Below, piece by piece: positions 16,538-25,434 of a DNA stretch of 64,000 nucleotides. Position 1 is the stretch's first letter, and each line of letters begins with the position of its first letter. Below the pieces are notes generated by a model, which was given only the letters and a program-made list of their open reading frames with translations, was not told where the DNA came from and searched no databases. The translations under genes were made by a program, and so were the position numbers. Origin of the DNA: Tunturiibacter empetritectus (GTDB taxonomy: Bacteria; Acidobacteriota; Terriglobia; Terriglobales; Acidobacteriaceae); assembly GCF_013410875.1 (NCBI RefSeq), contig NZ_JACCCU010000003.1, forward strand, positions 186,001 to 250,000. Reading direction: 5' to 3'.

Positions 16538-18112
16538 ATGACCACGATCGTCACAAAAAAAACGCCTCTCCTCCGCACATCGATCTCAGCCGCAATCTTT
16601 CTTGCTCTGGCCCTAAGCACCTCCAGCTGCAGCAAGGACATCCCCAGCTCCGAGCCCTTGCCCGCAGTCACTCCGGCGAACACCGACGCCAATGCAGGTG
16701 CCTGGAAGATGATCGTTCTCTCTGGCCCCACGCAGATCCCTGTAGCTGCGCCGGCCCCGGTAAGCGACCCCGGCTATCAGTCCGAGTTGGCCTCTATCAA
16801 GACCGCACAGGCCAGTCTGACCGATGCGCAAAAGACCGCCATCACTTATTGGAGCAGCGGCGGCGTCCTGCGTTGGAATCAGATCATGCGCGAGATTGCA
16901 GCGCGCTCCGATCTGCCGCCCTCGCCTAATCCGGACGGAAGCTATCCCGTTCCCAACCCCGCGAATCCATTCGCGAATCCGCAATATCCGTTCAGCAACC
17001 CTCCCTACGCCGCACGCGCCTACAGCTACGTCTCGGTCGCGCAGTTTGAGGCGCTAAAGACCGCCTGGTACTACAAGTACCAGTACAACCGCCCCTCTCC
17101 TTTCAAAACCGACACCGGCATCAAGGCCCTGCTGCCGACCAGCGACATCCCCTCCTACCCCTCCGAAGACGCCGTCGAAGCAGGAGTCAACGCCGCACTC
17201 CTCACACTCCTCTTCCCCACCTCGGTCGACGAGATCAACGCCAAGGCAGCCGAGCAGCAGCAAGTCGCCCTCATCTCCGGCAGAGCGTCCGCCAGCGACA
17301 TCGCCGCCGGAGTCGCCCTCGGCAAAGCCGTCGCCGCCGTCTTCGCTGCCCGCGCCGCCACCGACGGAATGAAAGCAGCCGGTGGCTCGCCTGCAATCTG
17401 GCAGTCCCTGGCCGCCAACGCAACCGCCCGCGGGGAGATCCCCTGGATCAGCCAGGATGGTCCCCCTCGCCCTCCGATGCTGCCCGTCTTCGGCAAGGTC
17501 AAGGCGTGGATGATGACTCCAACCGACATCATCAACGAGCGGCCGGGGCCTCCTCCGTCTACGTCATCCGCTCAAATGCAGACCGAGACCGCCGAAGTAA
17601 AAAGCATCGTCAACAGCCTCACCCGCGACCAGCAGGCGACGGTCTACAAGTGGGCCGATGGAGTCAGCACCGTCACTCCTCCCGGACACTGGGACGCCAT
17701 CGCCGAGCCGTACATCAGCGCTGCCAGCTTCAGCGAGGTTCGCGCCTCACGCGTCTTCGCGCTGCTCAATATGGCCCTCCATGACGCCGCCGTTGCCTGT
17801 TGGGATGCGAAGTACTTCTACTTCAACCCCCGGCCTTCGCAGCTCGATCCCTCGATCAAGGTCCAGACCGGACTGCCAAACTTTCCATCCTACGTCTCGG
17901 GCCACTCCGACTTCTCCGCCGCAGGCTCCGATGTCCTGTCCTATCTCTTCCCCAGCGGCGCAACCTACTTTCAAGCGCAGATGCAGGAAGCCGCCATGTC
18001 CAGGCTCTACGCAGGCATTCACTATCGTTCCGATATCAACGTTGGAATGGATCATGGCAAGAGAATCGGAGACTACACAGTCAGCTTCGCAAAGACCGAC
18101 GGAGCAAACTAA
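16538..18112 (+). CDS. Vanadium-dependent haloperoxidase / PAP2-like lipoprotein
   Basis: A 524-residue exported protein with a lipobox-like LSTSSC near residue 30. The C-terminal half has vanadate/phosphate-pocket motifs of the vanadium haloperoxidase-PAP2 superfamily: FNPRPSQLDP (Arg-Pro), FPSYVSGHSDFSAAGSDVL (Ser-Gly-His) and AGIHYRSDINVGMDHGKRIG (His with Arg). An earlier RPSPFKTD block is also present. Such proteins oxidise halides with peroxide or hydrolyse phosphates, and sequence alone does not tell which. The start is uncertain: TTG 16526 overlaps the upstream stop, while ATG 16538 is 12 bases later; neither has a strong ribosome binding site. It is coupled to the outer-membrane protein gene. 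Confidence 0.78.
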   Translation: MTTIVTKKTPLLRTSISAAIFLALALSTSSCSKDIPSSEPLPAVTPANTDANAGAWKMIVLSGPTQIPVAAPAPVSDPGYQSELASIKTAQASLTDAQKTAITYWSSGGVLRWNQIMREIAARSDLPPSPNPDGSYPVPNPANPFANPQYPFSNPPYAARAYSYVSVAQFEALKTAWYYKYQYNRPSPFKTDTGIKALLPTSDIPSYPSEDAVEAGVNAALLTLLFPTSVDEINAKAAEQQQVALISGRASASDIAAGVALGKAVAAVFAARAATDGMKAAGGSPAIWQSLAANATARGEIPWISQDGPPRPPMLPVFGKVKAWMMTPTDIINERPGPPPSTSSAQMQTETAEVKSIVNSLTRDQQATVYKWADGVSTVTPPGHWDAIAEPYISAASFSEVRASRVFALLNMALHDAAVACWDAKYFYFNPRPSQLDPSIKVQTGLPNFPSYVSGHSDFSAAGSDVLSYLFPSGATYFQAQMQEAAMSRLYAGIHYRSDINVGMDHGKRIGDYTVSFAKTDGAN

Positions 18113-18305
18113 AGACAAGAGACAGAAGGCATAAAACCCGAAGCTAAGTCCACGCAGCCGGGTGCCCCATTCATCGCTCGGCTTCCGGCGCAATGAGTAG
18201 GCTCCTCTCTGCCGAAGGCCGGAGTGAAGCCGAAGCAGCACGGATGATATTGCCTTTGCTGTTGTCTGTTCTCTTCGAACCCTCCGTCAGTCCACCTCGA
18301 GATCC
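18113..18305. other. Intergenic, no gene seen
   Basis: 193 bases between convergent genes. It includes a GGGTGCCCCATTCATCGC stretch that looks repeat-like and a short imperfect inverted repeat with GCAATGAGTAGG. No coding or RNA signal was recognised. Confidence 0.4.
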
Positions 18306-18797
18306 CTACCCTTGAAGCGCGTCCAGCATCTCCCGCACCGTCAGCCCTGACACCGGATGAACCATCCCCGGCGCAATCTCCTCCAGCGGCTCCAGCACAA
18401 ACCTCCGCCCCTGCATCTCTGGATGCGGCAGCACCAGCTCCTCATTCGACATCACCACATCGCGCCCCGTCGCATCGACATAAAGCAGCAGATCAAGATC
18501 GATCACCCGCGGCCCCTTCGCAACGGACCTAACCCGATCCCTTCCCATCGTCCGCTCCACCATCAGCAACTCCCGCAGCAAAACAACCGGGTCCAGCTCG
18601 GTCTCAAGCAGCAAAGCAGCATTCAGAAATCTAGGCTGATCCAAAAAACCCACCGGCTCCGTATCGTAAAACGACGAGACCGCCGTCACCTCACCCAGCG
18701 GCCGGATCAACCGCACCGCCTCCTCCAGATTCGCCTCACGATCCCCGAAGCGCGATTCTAGGTTCGACCCCAATGCGATCGCCGCCAAAGCCTTCAC
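18306..18797 (-). CDS. folK: 2-amino-4-hydroxy-6-hydroxymethyldihydropteridine diphosphokinase
   Basis: A 163-residue FolK (HPPK), the cytoplasmic enzyme that moves pyrophosphate from ATP to 6-hydroxymethyl-7,8-dihydropterin in folate synthesis. The N-terminal ALGSNLE, the SSFYDTEPVG loop, FLNAALLLET, the metal-binding PRVIDLDLLLY (two aspartates) and LPHPEMQGRRFVLEPLEEIAP are all family hallmarks, and the length is normal. The start is GTG with GGAG about 8 bases upstream. It lies downstream of lpxC on the same strand, separated by a GTGGTG-type element, so it may have its own promoter or be a distal operon gene. Confidence 0.95.
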   Translation of the reverse strand: MKALAAIALGSNLESRFGDREANLEEAVRLIRPLGEVTAVSSFYDTEPVGFLDQPRFLNAALLLETELDPVVLLRELLMVERTMGRDRVRSVAKGPRVIDLDLLLYVDATGRDVVMSNEELVLPHPEMQGRRFVLEPLEEIAPGMVHPVSGLTVREMLDALQG

Positions 18798-18825
18798 GCC
18801 CGCTCCGCGCGAAAAGCGGGTTTAG

Positions 18826-18893
18826 CAGCCACCCAAATCACCACGCCGTCACCACAATCCACCATCAACAAACCACGCGTTTTGACCACAAAA
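18826..18893 (-). repeat. GTGGTG-rich 3'-flanking element, copy C
   Basis: On the minus strand this begins at the lpxC stop codon and contains the shared core (CGTGGTTTGTTGATGGTGG, then TGTGGTGACGG and CGTGGTG). It aligns with 4208-4312 and 57935-58060. Confidence 0.65.
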
Positions 18894-19811
18894 TTACGAA
18901 ACCGTGGCTGGTTGCAGCTGGCCCATCACCCTGGCTGGCTCCGCTACCTCATCATACCCATGCGCCAGCTCCCACGCCGATCTATCCCTCATAAGTCGTT
19001 GCACAAGAGCAGTATGCATCGCATGTCCAGCCCGTTCAGCCACCACATGACCCTGAATTCTGCGCCCCGCCAGCGCCAGATCCCCAATCAGGTCCAGCAC
19101 CTTATGCCGTACAAACTCGTCGTCAAACCGAAGTGGCCCATTTTCAACACCTTGCCGCGAAAGAATAATAGCGCTCTCGTCCGAAACCCCACGAATCAGC
19201 CCCATATCCCGCAACATAGCTTCATCTTCTTTAAACCCGAAGGTACGCGCCGGAGCAATCAACTTAACATAATCGCCAGTCGCCAGATCTCCCCTAAACG
19301 TCTCATAACCAATAGGTTGCGGGAAGTCGATCGTATACTGAATCCGGTACCCCGACCCCGGATAGACCCCGATAAACTTGGATCCGTCCCGAACCTCCAC
19401 CTCTTTTAAAATTTTTAGGTATTCGCGCTTCCGCCTCTGTTGTTTAAGCCCCACAGAATGAAAGGCTTGAACATAAGGCAAAGAGCTCCCATCCAGGATC
19501 GGAACCTCAAGATTATCCACCTCGACGATCACGTTATCCACGCCAAAGCCGATAAGAGCAGAGAGCAGATGTTCGGTTGTGGAGATCAAAACGCTCTGCC
19601 GCATCAAACTTGTCGCATAGCTAACTTTAGCGACATTCCGCCCAATCGCGGCAATCTCGAAGTTGTCTAAGTCCGTGCGACGAAAGACGATACCAGATCC
19701 AGCCGGCGCCGGGACCAAGCGCATCAGCACAGGCGCCCCGCTATGCAAGCCGATACCGCTGAACTCTATCTCCGAACGAATTGTCTGCTCAAAGTGAGCT
19801 TCCAATGCCAC
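18894..19811 (-). CDS. lpxC: UDP-3-O-acyl-N-acetylglucosamine deacetylase
   Basis: LpxC, the zinc deacetylase that commits UDP-3-O-acyl-GlcNAc to lipid A synthesis; its presence implies an LPS-bearing outer membrane. Visible motifs are SGIGLHSG, STTEHLLSAL (zinc His), VPILDGSS, ARTFGF, and HKVLDLIGDL with the zinc His and Asp, followed by the C-terminal AGHAMHTAL. The open frame could start at 19889, but GTG 19811 gives 305 residues, the length of E. coli LpxC, with a GGAG about 10 bases upstream. I prefer it with moderate confidence. The gene diverges from the M20 peptidase. Confidence 0.93.
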   Translation of the reverse strand: MALEAHFEQTIRSEIEFSGIGLHSGAPVLMRLVPAPAGSGIVFRRTDLDNFEIAAIGRNVAKVSYATSLMRQSVLISTTEHLLSALIGFGVDNVIVEVDNLEVPILDGSSLPYVQAFHSVGLKQQRRKREYLKILKEVEVRDGSKFIGVYPGSGYRIQYTIDFPQPIGYETFRGDLATGDYVKLIAPARTFGFKEDEAMLRDMGLIRGVSDESAIILSRQGVENGPLRFDDEFVRHKVLDLIGDLALAGRRIQGHVVAERAGHAMHTALVQRLMRDRSAWELAHGYDEVAEPARVMGQLQPATVS

Positions 19812-19964
19812 GAGTAGGCGTCTCCGGATAGAACCATCACCGAGACTATAGCGAAAGGAACTCTTCCTGCTGTGGCAAATAAACCACATTTACCTCTAAG
19901 GATGACTACTTTTTTCCTCAAGAAGGCGACCAACTAATCCTTTTGATTGCTATAACATCCGTCC

Positions 19965-21101
19965 ATGGAAGCCAAAGCGATCCTCAACGCCGTAGAGAAG
20001 CAAAAGGGATGGATCGAAGACACCCTGCGAGATCTCGTGCTGCAGGAATCTCCAAGTGAAGACCCGCAGTCAGTTAACGCGGCTGTAACTCTTGTTGAGC
20101 AATCGGCTCAAATGATCGGCTCTCGCTCCAAACGCCATAAACAGCGCCAATTCGGCGACGTCCTGGAGCTCCGCTTCGGCCCAACGCGCTCCCAGCAGCA
20201 ACCGGTGCTCCTTTTAGGCCACCTCGACACCGTCTGGTCGCGCGGCACTCTCAAGACGATGCCGTGGCGCAATGCAGAAGGTCGTCTCTGGGGGCCCGGC
20301 GTCCTGGACATGAAAGCCGGAGTCGTAATGGCACTGGCTGCCCTAAACGCATTGAAACAACTAGAGTTATCTCGCCCAACGATATTACTTTTGAATACCG
20401 ATGAAGAGGTAGGGAGCACTGTTTCCCGGCCAATCACGGAAAAGTTGGCTAAAGAATCATCCGCCGTCCTCGTTCTGGAGCCCGCACAGGGGCTGGCCTA
20501 TAAGACCGCCCGTAAAGGCGTAGGCCAATATAATGTGCAGGTTACAGGAGTCGGCGCGCATAGTGGGGTGGACTTCGAGCGCGGCCACTCCGCCATCCTC
20601 GAGCTTGCAAAACTGGTCGAAACCATCTCCGGATTCACGAATCTCGATCGCAAACTCACGGTAAATTGTGGTGTGATCGCTGGTGGAACACGGTCCAATG
20701 TGGTCCCTTCGCACGCCTCCGCCGAGATTGATGTCCGCATCGCCAAGGCCAGCGACGCCGCCTATGTCGACAAGCTCTTCCGCAAACTGAAAGTCTCAGA
20801 CCCCCACTGCAAGCTCACCATCACCGGGGGCATCAACCGTCCTCCGATGGAACGCAAACCGGGAACGATTGCGCTCTTCAAAAAGGCCCGCACCCTTGCC
20901 GCCGAACTTGGCTTCAACCTTGAGGAAGCCTCCACCGGCGGAGGCTCCGATGGTAACTTCACCGCCGCTCTCGGCGTACCAACACTCGACGGCATGGGCG
21001 CAGTAGGCGACGGAGCCCACGCCCCGCACGAGTCTGTCATCATCGAACATCTGGTACCGCGAACTGCCCTACTCGCAGCGATGATCGCCAGCATCGAGTA
21101 A
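19965..21101 (+). CDS. M20 family metallopeptidase (glutamate carboxypeptidase-like)
   Basis: A 378-residue dizinc peptidase of the M20/CPG2 group, which removes C-terminal residues or deacylates amino acids. Zinc and catalytic residues lie in LLGHLDTVW (His86), GPGVLDMKAG (Asp115, bridging), NTDEEVGS (general-base Glu147 and zinc Glu148), a later LEPA block, and HAPHESV near the C-terminus (last zinc His). An interruptive dimerisation domain occupies about residues 180-300. There is no signal peptide, so the enzyme is probably cytoplasmic. Its substrate is not evident. It is divergent from lpxC and convergent with maf. Confidence 0.88.
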   Translation: MEAKAILNAVEKQKGWIEDTLRDLVLQESPSEDPQSVNAAVTLVEQSAQMIGSRSKRHKQRQFGDVLELRFGPTRSQQQPVLLLGHLDTVWSRGTLKTMPWRNAEGRLWGPGVLDMKAGVVMALAALNALKQLELSRPTILLLNTDEEVGSTVSRPITEKLAKESSAVLVLEPAQGLAYKTARKGVGQYNVQVTGVGAHSGVDFERGHSAILELAKLVETISGFTNLDRKLTVNCGVIAGGTRSNVVPSHASAEIDVRIAKASDAAYVDKLFRKLKVSDPHCKLTITGGINRPPMERKPGTIALFKKARTLAAELGFNLEEASTGGGSDGNFTAALGVPTLDGMGAVGDGAHAPHESVIIEHLVPRTALLAAMIASIE

Positions 21102-21121
21102 GCAGTAACAGTAGGAGCGTC

Positions 21122-21721
21122 CTAGACCTTCTCTACAGCTGGTGTATCCGATTCCGCCTGGGCGAGAAGCGTGATCGTGCGAGCGATCGGCAGGCCAACA
21201 ACATTGAAGTAGCAGCCTTCGATGCGCGGAATCCACCGTGCCGCGTACCCCTGAATCGCATAGGCTCCCGCCTTGTCGAGAGGCTCTCCGCTCGAGATAT
21301 ATCGCCCGATCTCCGAGTCGGTGATGACGTTGAAGGTCACCTGGGTGATATCGAGATCCCGAACCGTCTTCTTCGCCGTGATAGCCGCGATCCCCGTCAA
21401 CACCGCATGAGTGCGCCCGCTCAAGAGTTCCAGCATGCGGCGTGCGTCGGCGCTGTCTGTGGGCTTGCCCAGAATCTGTCCCTCGACAACAACACAGGTG
21501 TCCGCGCCAAGAACAACCAGCGGGTCTTCAGCCGTGTCCGAGGCTCTATGAGCGTTCCACACAGCCTGCGCCTTCTCTTCCGCAAGCCGCTGTACATAAG
21601 CGGCAGCGGCTTCGCTCGGCAACAGATCTTCGTCGAGGTCGGCAGCCTTCGCAGTAAACGTAAGACCCGCCTGTGTGAGAAGTTCGTGACGACGTGGCGA
21701 AGCGGAGGCAAGGATGAGCAT
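21122..21721 (-). CDS. maf: Maf-type nucleoside triphosphate pyrophosphatase
   Basis: A 199-residue Maf protein, a house-cleaning pyrophosphatase for dTTP/UTP or modified nucleotides. Family blocks are LASASPRRHELL, the EEKAQAV segment, VLGADTCVVVEGQILGKP, LSGRTHAVLTG, EIGRYISSGEP with DKAGAYAIQGY, and FNVVGLPI. ATG 21721 was preferred over the in-frame GTG one codon upstream. The subgroup (YhdE-like dTTP/UTP versus YceF-like) looks closer to YhdE by the DKAGAY(A)IQG block, which is inference. It is the last gene of a minus-strand run with the mutarotase. Confidence 0.93.
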   Translation of the reverse strand: MLILASASPRRHELLTQAGLTFTAKAADLDEDLLPSEAAAAYVQRLAEEKAQAVWNAHRASDTAEDPLVVLGADTCVVVEGQILGKPTDSADARRMLELLSGRTHAVLTGIAAITAKKTVRDLDITQVTFNVITDSEIGRYISSGEPLDKAGAYAIQGYAARWIPRIEGCYFNVVGLPIARTITLLAQAESDTPAVEKV

Positions 21722-21796
21722 CACGCTATGAGACTATCGGCACTGCGCCGGTTCTGCAAAATCATCCACGCGCGACCCCTCCTCCTAGCGACTCCA

Positions 21797-22702
21797 TTAC
21801 GCAGAAAGCTCTTCTATCGAAACTCGAGCCTGCATGGTGTGCGTAGCGCCAGGAGCGAGAGTAATCGCATCGACCGCAGCATTCACCGTCTCAATCGCGA
21901 CGAACTCATGCCACTCCGTCGGGTCCATATCAGCCAACTTTGCCGCTCCCTCTTCCCAAGGATTCCACACAACAGTAGTAGTGGAGCCGGTCTTCGCCAC
22001 GACGATGCGGCGCTTGCCCGTGTGGTCGTTCAACGTGCAGGTCGCAGCCGTGTCCAGATAGACACGATCCGTCGGGCCCGTGACCGTAATGTCACCATGC
22101 TGTAGCTTCTTTACAAAGTTATCGACCTTGTCGAGATAGCTGACCCCATCGAGACCCGCAATCGAAATCTCGTGAATGTCCCCCACGGCGTAGTAGGTGT
22201 GGAGCGCCTCCTCGAAGACAAGCGGCGTAGCGGCATCGTTGGCCACGGTCAGCTGCATCGTCAGCGTGCGTCCAATGGTGAGCTGATAGGCAAGACGAAA
22301 GTGATCGTATCCCAGGCTTCGGCTGAGATCGTTGGGCCCAAGCGTAAAGGTAAGGTGCAGATCGTCTCCGGCCAGCGCGGCAAATGCGAGCGTCCAGTCC
22401 TGAATCCGCGCGAAGCCATGCGAAGGCCCCGTCTTGCCATCATGCCGCGCAGCAAACCACGGAAACGCAATCGGCACTCCGCCGCGAATAGCCTTACCCG
22501 GTTTGAGATCGGTCTTGCGGCTGGTAAAGATCGCAGGCTGATGGCCCGCAGGCTGCCACGCTGTCAGGTGAGCGCCTTGCAGGTAGACGGTTGCGGTCGC
22601 ATGTGGCGTCGTAATGTCGGCGCGCACCAGGCCGCCTTCCGTTGCGTGAAATGCGAGCACGCCCGGCAGGCCGAAGTGTTCGTTCAGTTGATTGATATCC
22701 AT
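21797..22702 (-). CDS. D-hexose-6-phosphate mutarotase (YeaD-like)
   Basis: A 301-residue aldose-1-epimerase superfamily protein of the YeaD type, which interconverts anomers of glucose 6-phosphate. Recognisable blocks are ATVYLQGAHLTAWQPAG, RGGVPIAFPWF, GPSHGFARIQDW (catalytic His region), LHTYYAVGDI and VVWNPWEEGA with TEWHEFVAIETVN (catalytic Glu region). The start is secured by a GGAAAAGGAA-type site. It is cytoplasmic, with no signal. It follows the NIPSNAP gene by 50 bases and precedes maf by 75 bases on the same strand. Confidence 0.88.
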   Translation of the reverse strand: MDINQLNEHFGLPGVLAFHATEGGLVRADITTPHATATVYLQGAHLTAWQPAGHQPAIFTSRKTDLKPGKAIRGGVPIAFPWFAARHDGKTGPSHGFARIQDWTLAFAALAGDDLHLTFTLGPNDLSRSLGYDHFRLAYQLTIGRTLTMQLTVANDAATPLVFEEALHTYYAVGDIHEISIAGLDGVSYLDKVDNFVKKLQHGDITVTGPTDRVYLDTAATCTLNDHTGKRRIVVAKTGSTTTVVWNPWEEGAAKLADMDPTEWHEFVAIETVNAAVDAITLAPGATHTMQARVSIEELSA

Positions 22703-22752
22703 CGTTTCCTTTTCCTTGCGCTCCCTAGGACGAGAGAACCGTGTTGCCCCAG

Positions 22753-23547
22753 TTAGATCTGCGAGTAAGCCGTCGGGCTCAGTATCAGATTCGAGATGTT
22801 ACTCACGACCTCTTCAAAGTTGTAACGCGGCGAACCCTTCAACTTGATCCACTCAGGATCAGTGCGGAACTTGTCCCATTTGACGTTGAGGTCCGTCAGA
22901 TCCGAGAAGCTAAGCATGTAGGTAAGGTTCGGCATACGCGGACCGATCAACGTATCGCCGTAGAAGACCTGGCTGAATCCTGCACGTTGAAAGATGTCGA
23001 ACTCTCCGTGGTGAAACATCTCGACCTTGCGGATATGGTCCTGGCTACTGGGACTTTCGTAGGTGCGCAGTTGAAAGATCCTCTTGCCGTGCTCTGCCGT
23101 TGCGGCCGGCGGAGTCAACTTTGGCCAGCCTTCAAACGCAATATGAAGTGAGCTCTCGATGCGCTGAAACCCAGGAGCCGTCGCAGGTGCACTCCAGAAA
23201 GGCTCCGCCGCCTTCATGAACTGCTCGTCGTGCACGAGCTGCAGCTCCGTAGAGACAAGCGCCTCCAGCTTTGTGCATGGCAGCAGAAGGTACAGCGTCG
23301 GCGTCTCTGGTCCAATGTCCAGATGGAACGCCCCGACCGGCGCGATGCCCATTCGATTCAGCGCGGGGATCAACGCGTCCGAGAGGTAGCTGTCGGTGAG
23401 CTTAATCTGCGGTCCGGTCTGCAAATGATATCTGCGAATCTCATAGTATTCGCGCGGCTTGCCGGATGAGGTCTGAGCAGACACCTGATTCGCGAGTGCA
23501 AACGCCGAGGTTGCCAGTGATGCGGTCAAGAAGTCACGCCTTTCCAT
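22753..23547 (-). CDS. NIPSNAP family protein, Tat-exported
   Basis: A 264-residue protein with a twin-arginine signal (MERRDFLTASLATSAFALAN) and two tandem NIPSNAP ferredoxin-like (dimeric alpha-beta barrel) units. The first begins YYEIRRYHLQTGPQ and the second IFQLRTYESPSSQDHIRKVEMF, with a paired end near residue 220 (LTDLNVKWDKFRTDPEWIKL). NIPSNAP proteins are linked to vesicle or mitochondrial biology in eukaryotes; bacterial roles are undefined. ATG 23547 is chosen over TTG 23550 and has a GGGGAGGG site. The gene follows the nucleoside hydrolase by 99 bases on the same strand. Confidence 0.82.
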   Translation of the reverse strand: MERRDFLTASLATSAFALANQVSAQTSSGKPREYYEIRRYHLQTGPQIKLTDSYLSDALIPALNRMGIAPVGAFHLDIGPETPTLYLLLPCTKLEALVSTELQLVHDEQFMKAAEPFWSAPATAPGFQRIESSLHIAFEGWPKLTPPAATAEHGKRIFQLRTYESPSSQDHIRKVEMFHHGEFDIFQRAGFSQVFYGDTLIGPRMPNLTYMLSFSDLTDLNVKWDKFRTDPEWIKLKGSPRYNFEEVVSNISNLILSPTAYSQI

Positions 23548-23646
23548 CAAGCCCTCCCCTGTCGGCCAGACATGCGCCGCTGCAGGACGAAATATCTCGT
23601 ACAGAATACAGACAGTCTCGCCAGTTAGTGTGAACGGAAGGCCCAG

Positions 23647-24750
23647 TTACTTCGCTGAAGATTCAATCTGAGGCGGCCCCTTCATCAGTTCGATAAAGAG
23701 TTTGTTGAATCGCGGCAGATCGAGATCTTTCTGGACGTGAACAAGCTGCACATCGAGTCGAGGCTTGTTGGCCGCAGTCCACGAAAGCGTGTCTCCGTAG
23801 AACGGGCCTCGAGTCAGGTCCACATCAACGTATAGCTTCTCCTCTTTGGTGATGATCGCTGGATCGAGCCACGCTGCGGCCGTAAGCTCGTCCCACAAGT
23901 AGTAGAACTCGCCCGTGTACGCCGCCAGATACTTCGCACCTGGGTTAGGCGAACGAGCGATCTCTTCCAGCATCGCTTTGGTGAATGCTGTCTTGATGGA
24001 GATATCGACTGTCGTGAGGTCGATGCGTGGCCAGTGCGCGCGAAGCGTGATGTGGGAGGCCTCCGGATCGAACCAGAAGTTGAACTCGTGCCGGGGATTG
24101 TTCGCAAACTCCGGATCGCCCGTCTGCGGACTCAGGCTGCCGCCCATAATCACGATGCCCTGCGTGAGCTCGGCGAAGTGAGGATCGATCGAGATCGCAA
24201 GCGCAATATTCGTGAGCGGGCCAGCGGCGTAGATCGTGACCTGATGCGGATGCGCATGAACCTGCCGGATGAGAAAGTGCACTGCATCCTCCGCCAAAGG
24301 CTTCAACGTCGGTTCGCCCTCCTCCATCTTTGGAACAACGTAAGGTCCATGGTATGGCTGGCGACTCGTCGTCGCGGTCAGATCGCCCCAAGCCCCGTAC
24401 CAGGGAAACGTCCCATAAAGCTGTTGCTGAATCTTCGATTCTTCCTCGGTTCTGACCAGCGGAAAAATCGCCCCCGGCACAACAGGAACATCCGTCCGAT
24501 GAATCAGTTCGAGCATACGCAGCGTATGCTGCACCTCCTCCGGCTCCCACGCATTTCCGCTCACCATCGTGATGCCCAGCACTTCGGCCTGCGGTGACTG
24601 CAGCAGCACCATCATCGCCATCTGGTTAGAGCCGCCCGGGCCGGAGCCGTCCTGATCGATCAAGACCATACGCCTGGCCTGAGCATTGGAAAGCTGCGAG
24701 ATCGCAGCGCAAAAAAGCACGACGCGGAACAGAGGGGATCTTCGGCTCAT
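23647..24750 (-). CDS. Secreted nucleoside hydrolase-like protein with atypical metal site
   Basis: A 367-residue protein with a signal peptide (ends about SNAQA) and the inosine-uridine-preferring nucleoside hydrolase fold. Supporting blocks are LGITMVSGNAW, HRTDVPVVPGA, VTIYAAGPLTNIALAI (typical of the family), GIVIMGGSL, FNFWFDPEASHI and the late WDELTAAAWLDP. The canonical N-terminal calcium motif DTDxGxDD is replaced by DQDGSGPGGSNQ, so only the two outer Asp residues remain. The enzyme may bind metal differently or have another substrate. ATG 24750 is preferred over GTG 24759. It leads the minus-strand run nucleoside hydrolase, NIPSNAP, mutarotase, maf. Confidence 0.82.
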   Translation of the reverse strand: MSRRSPLFRVVLFCAAISQLSNAQARRMVLIDQDGSGPGGSNQMAMMVLLQSPQAEVLGITMVSGNAWEPEEVQHTLRMLELIHRTDVPVVPGAIFPLVRTEEESKIQQQLYGTFPWYGAWGDLTATTSRQPYHGPYVVPKMEEGEPTLKPLAEDAVHFLIRQVHAHPHQVTIYAAGPLTNIALAISIDPHFAELTQGIVIMGGSLSPQTGDPEFANNPRHEFNFWFDPEASHITLRAHWPRIDLTTVDISIKTAFTKAMLEEIARSPNPGAKYLAAYTGEFYYLWDELTAAAWLDPAIITKEEKLYVDVDLTRGPFYGDTLSWTAANKPRLDVQLVHVQKDLDLPRFNKLFIELMKGPPQIESSAK

Positions 24751-24838
24751 GGTCAGCACAGATTACCAGCCATCTAGAAGAGAGCTAAAGGTAAAACGTC
24801 GAGCTGTCCCGCGCGACAGCCGTTATGCTCTTAACAAC

Positions 24839-25426
24839 ATGCGCCGAATCGTGCTCTCGCTTGCTCTTATCTTCTCTGCCTCTCAAGCTGCCTCGGCGAT
24901 TGAGGTGAAGGTGTCCGCGCAGGCATTGGAGCGCACCTTGCGGGCACAGCTCTTCAACGGTCCGCAGGGGCGCTACTACATCCGCGGCGACGCCAACTCT
25001 CCCTGCTATGTCTACGCCGAATCACCTCACGTCACCTTCGTGCAGGACCGCATCGTCGTCCGGGTTCACGCCAGGTCGAAGCTCGGAACCTCCGTCCGCG
25101 GCGCCTGCCTCGGCGTCTCCCTCACTACCGACACCGACGTCTCGCTGATCCCCGAAGCCGAAGAAGAGAGCATAGGCTTTCGCGACGCGCGAATTGAAAA
25201 GCTCAGCGAATCCAGGGAGCTGAACTTCATCCTCGCACCCTTTCTGAGCCACAAAGTCCCTGCACAGATGAAGGTCAACGCTGCGGTGCTGATGCGTCAG
25301 CTCCTCAGCCGCTCGACCGAAACCACCGGCTACGCCCTCTCGCTCGACTCGCTGAAACTTCACTCCCTGCTGGTCGAAGGCGAGTCGCTGGTGATGGACG
25401 CCGACGCGAATCTGAAGGTGAACTAG
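24839..25426 (+). CDS. Small secreted protein of unknown function
   Basis: A 195-residue protein with a Sec signal (MRRIVLSLALIFSASQAASA). The mature part is mostly beta, with VKVSAQALERTLRAQLF, RIVVRVHARSKLG, ACLGVSLTTDTDVSLIP and DSLKLHSLLVEGESLVMDAD. I read this as a tubular lipid-binding-like (TULIP/LEA-like) or lipoprotein-like domain, but only from strand pattern. Two cysteines (in NSPCYVY and RGACLGV) could form a disulfide. The frame is open upstream to 24686; ATG 24839 is chosen because it begins a clear signal peptide. It is divergent from the nucleoside hydrolase. Confidence 0.7.
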   Translation: MRRIVLSLALIFSASQAASAIEVKVSAQALERTLRAQLFNGPQGRYYIRGDANSPCYVYAESPHVTFVQDRIVVRVHARSKLGTSVRGACLGVSLTTDTDVSLIPEAEEESIGFRDARIEKLSESRELNFILAPFLSHKVPAQMKVNAAVLMRQLLSRSTETTGYALSLDSLKLHSLLVEGESLVMDADANLKVN

Positions 25427-25434
25427 CTTGTCAG

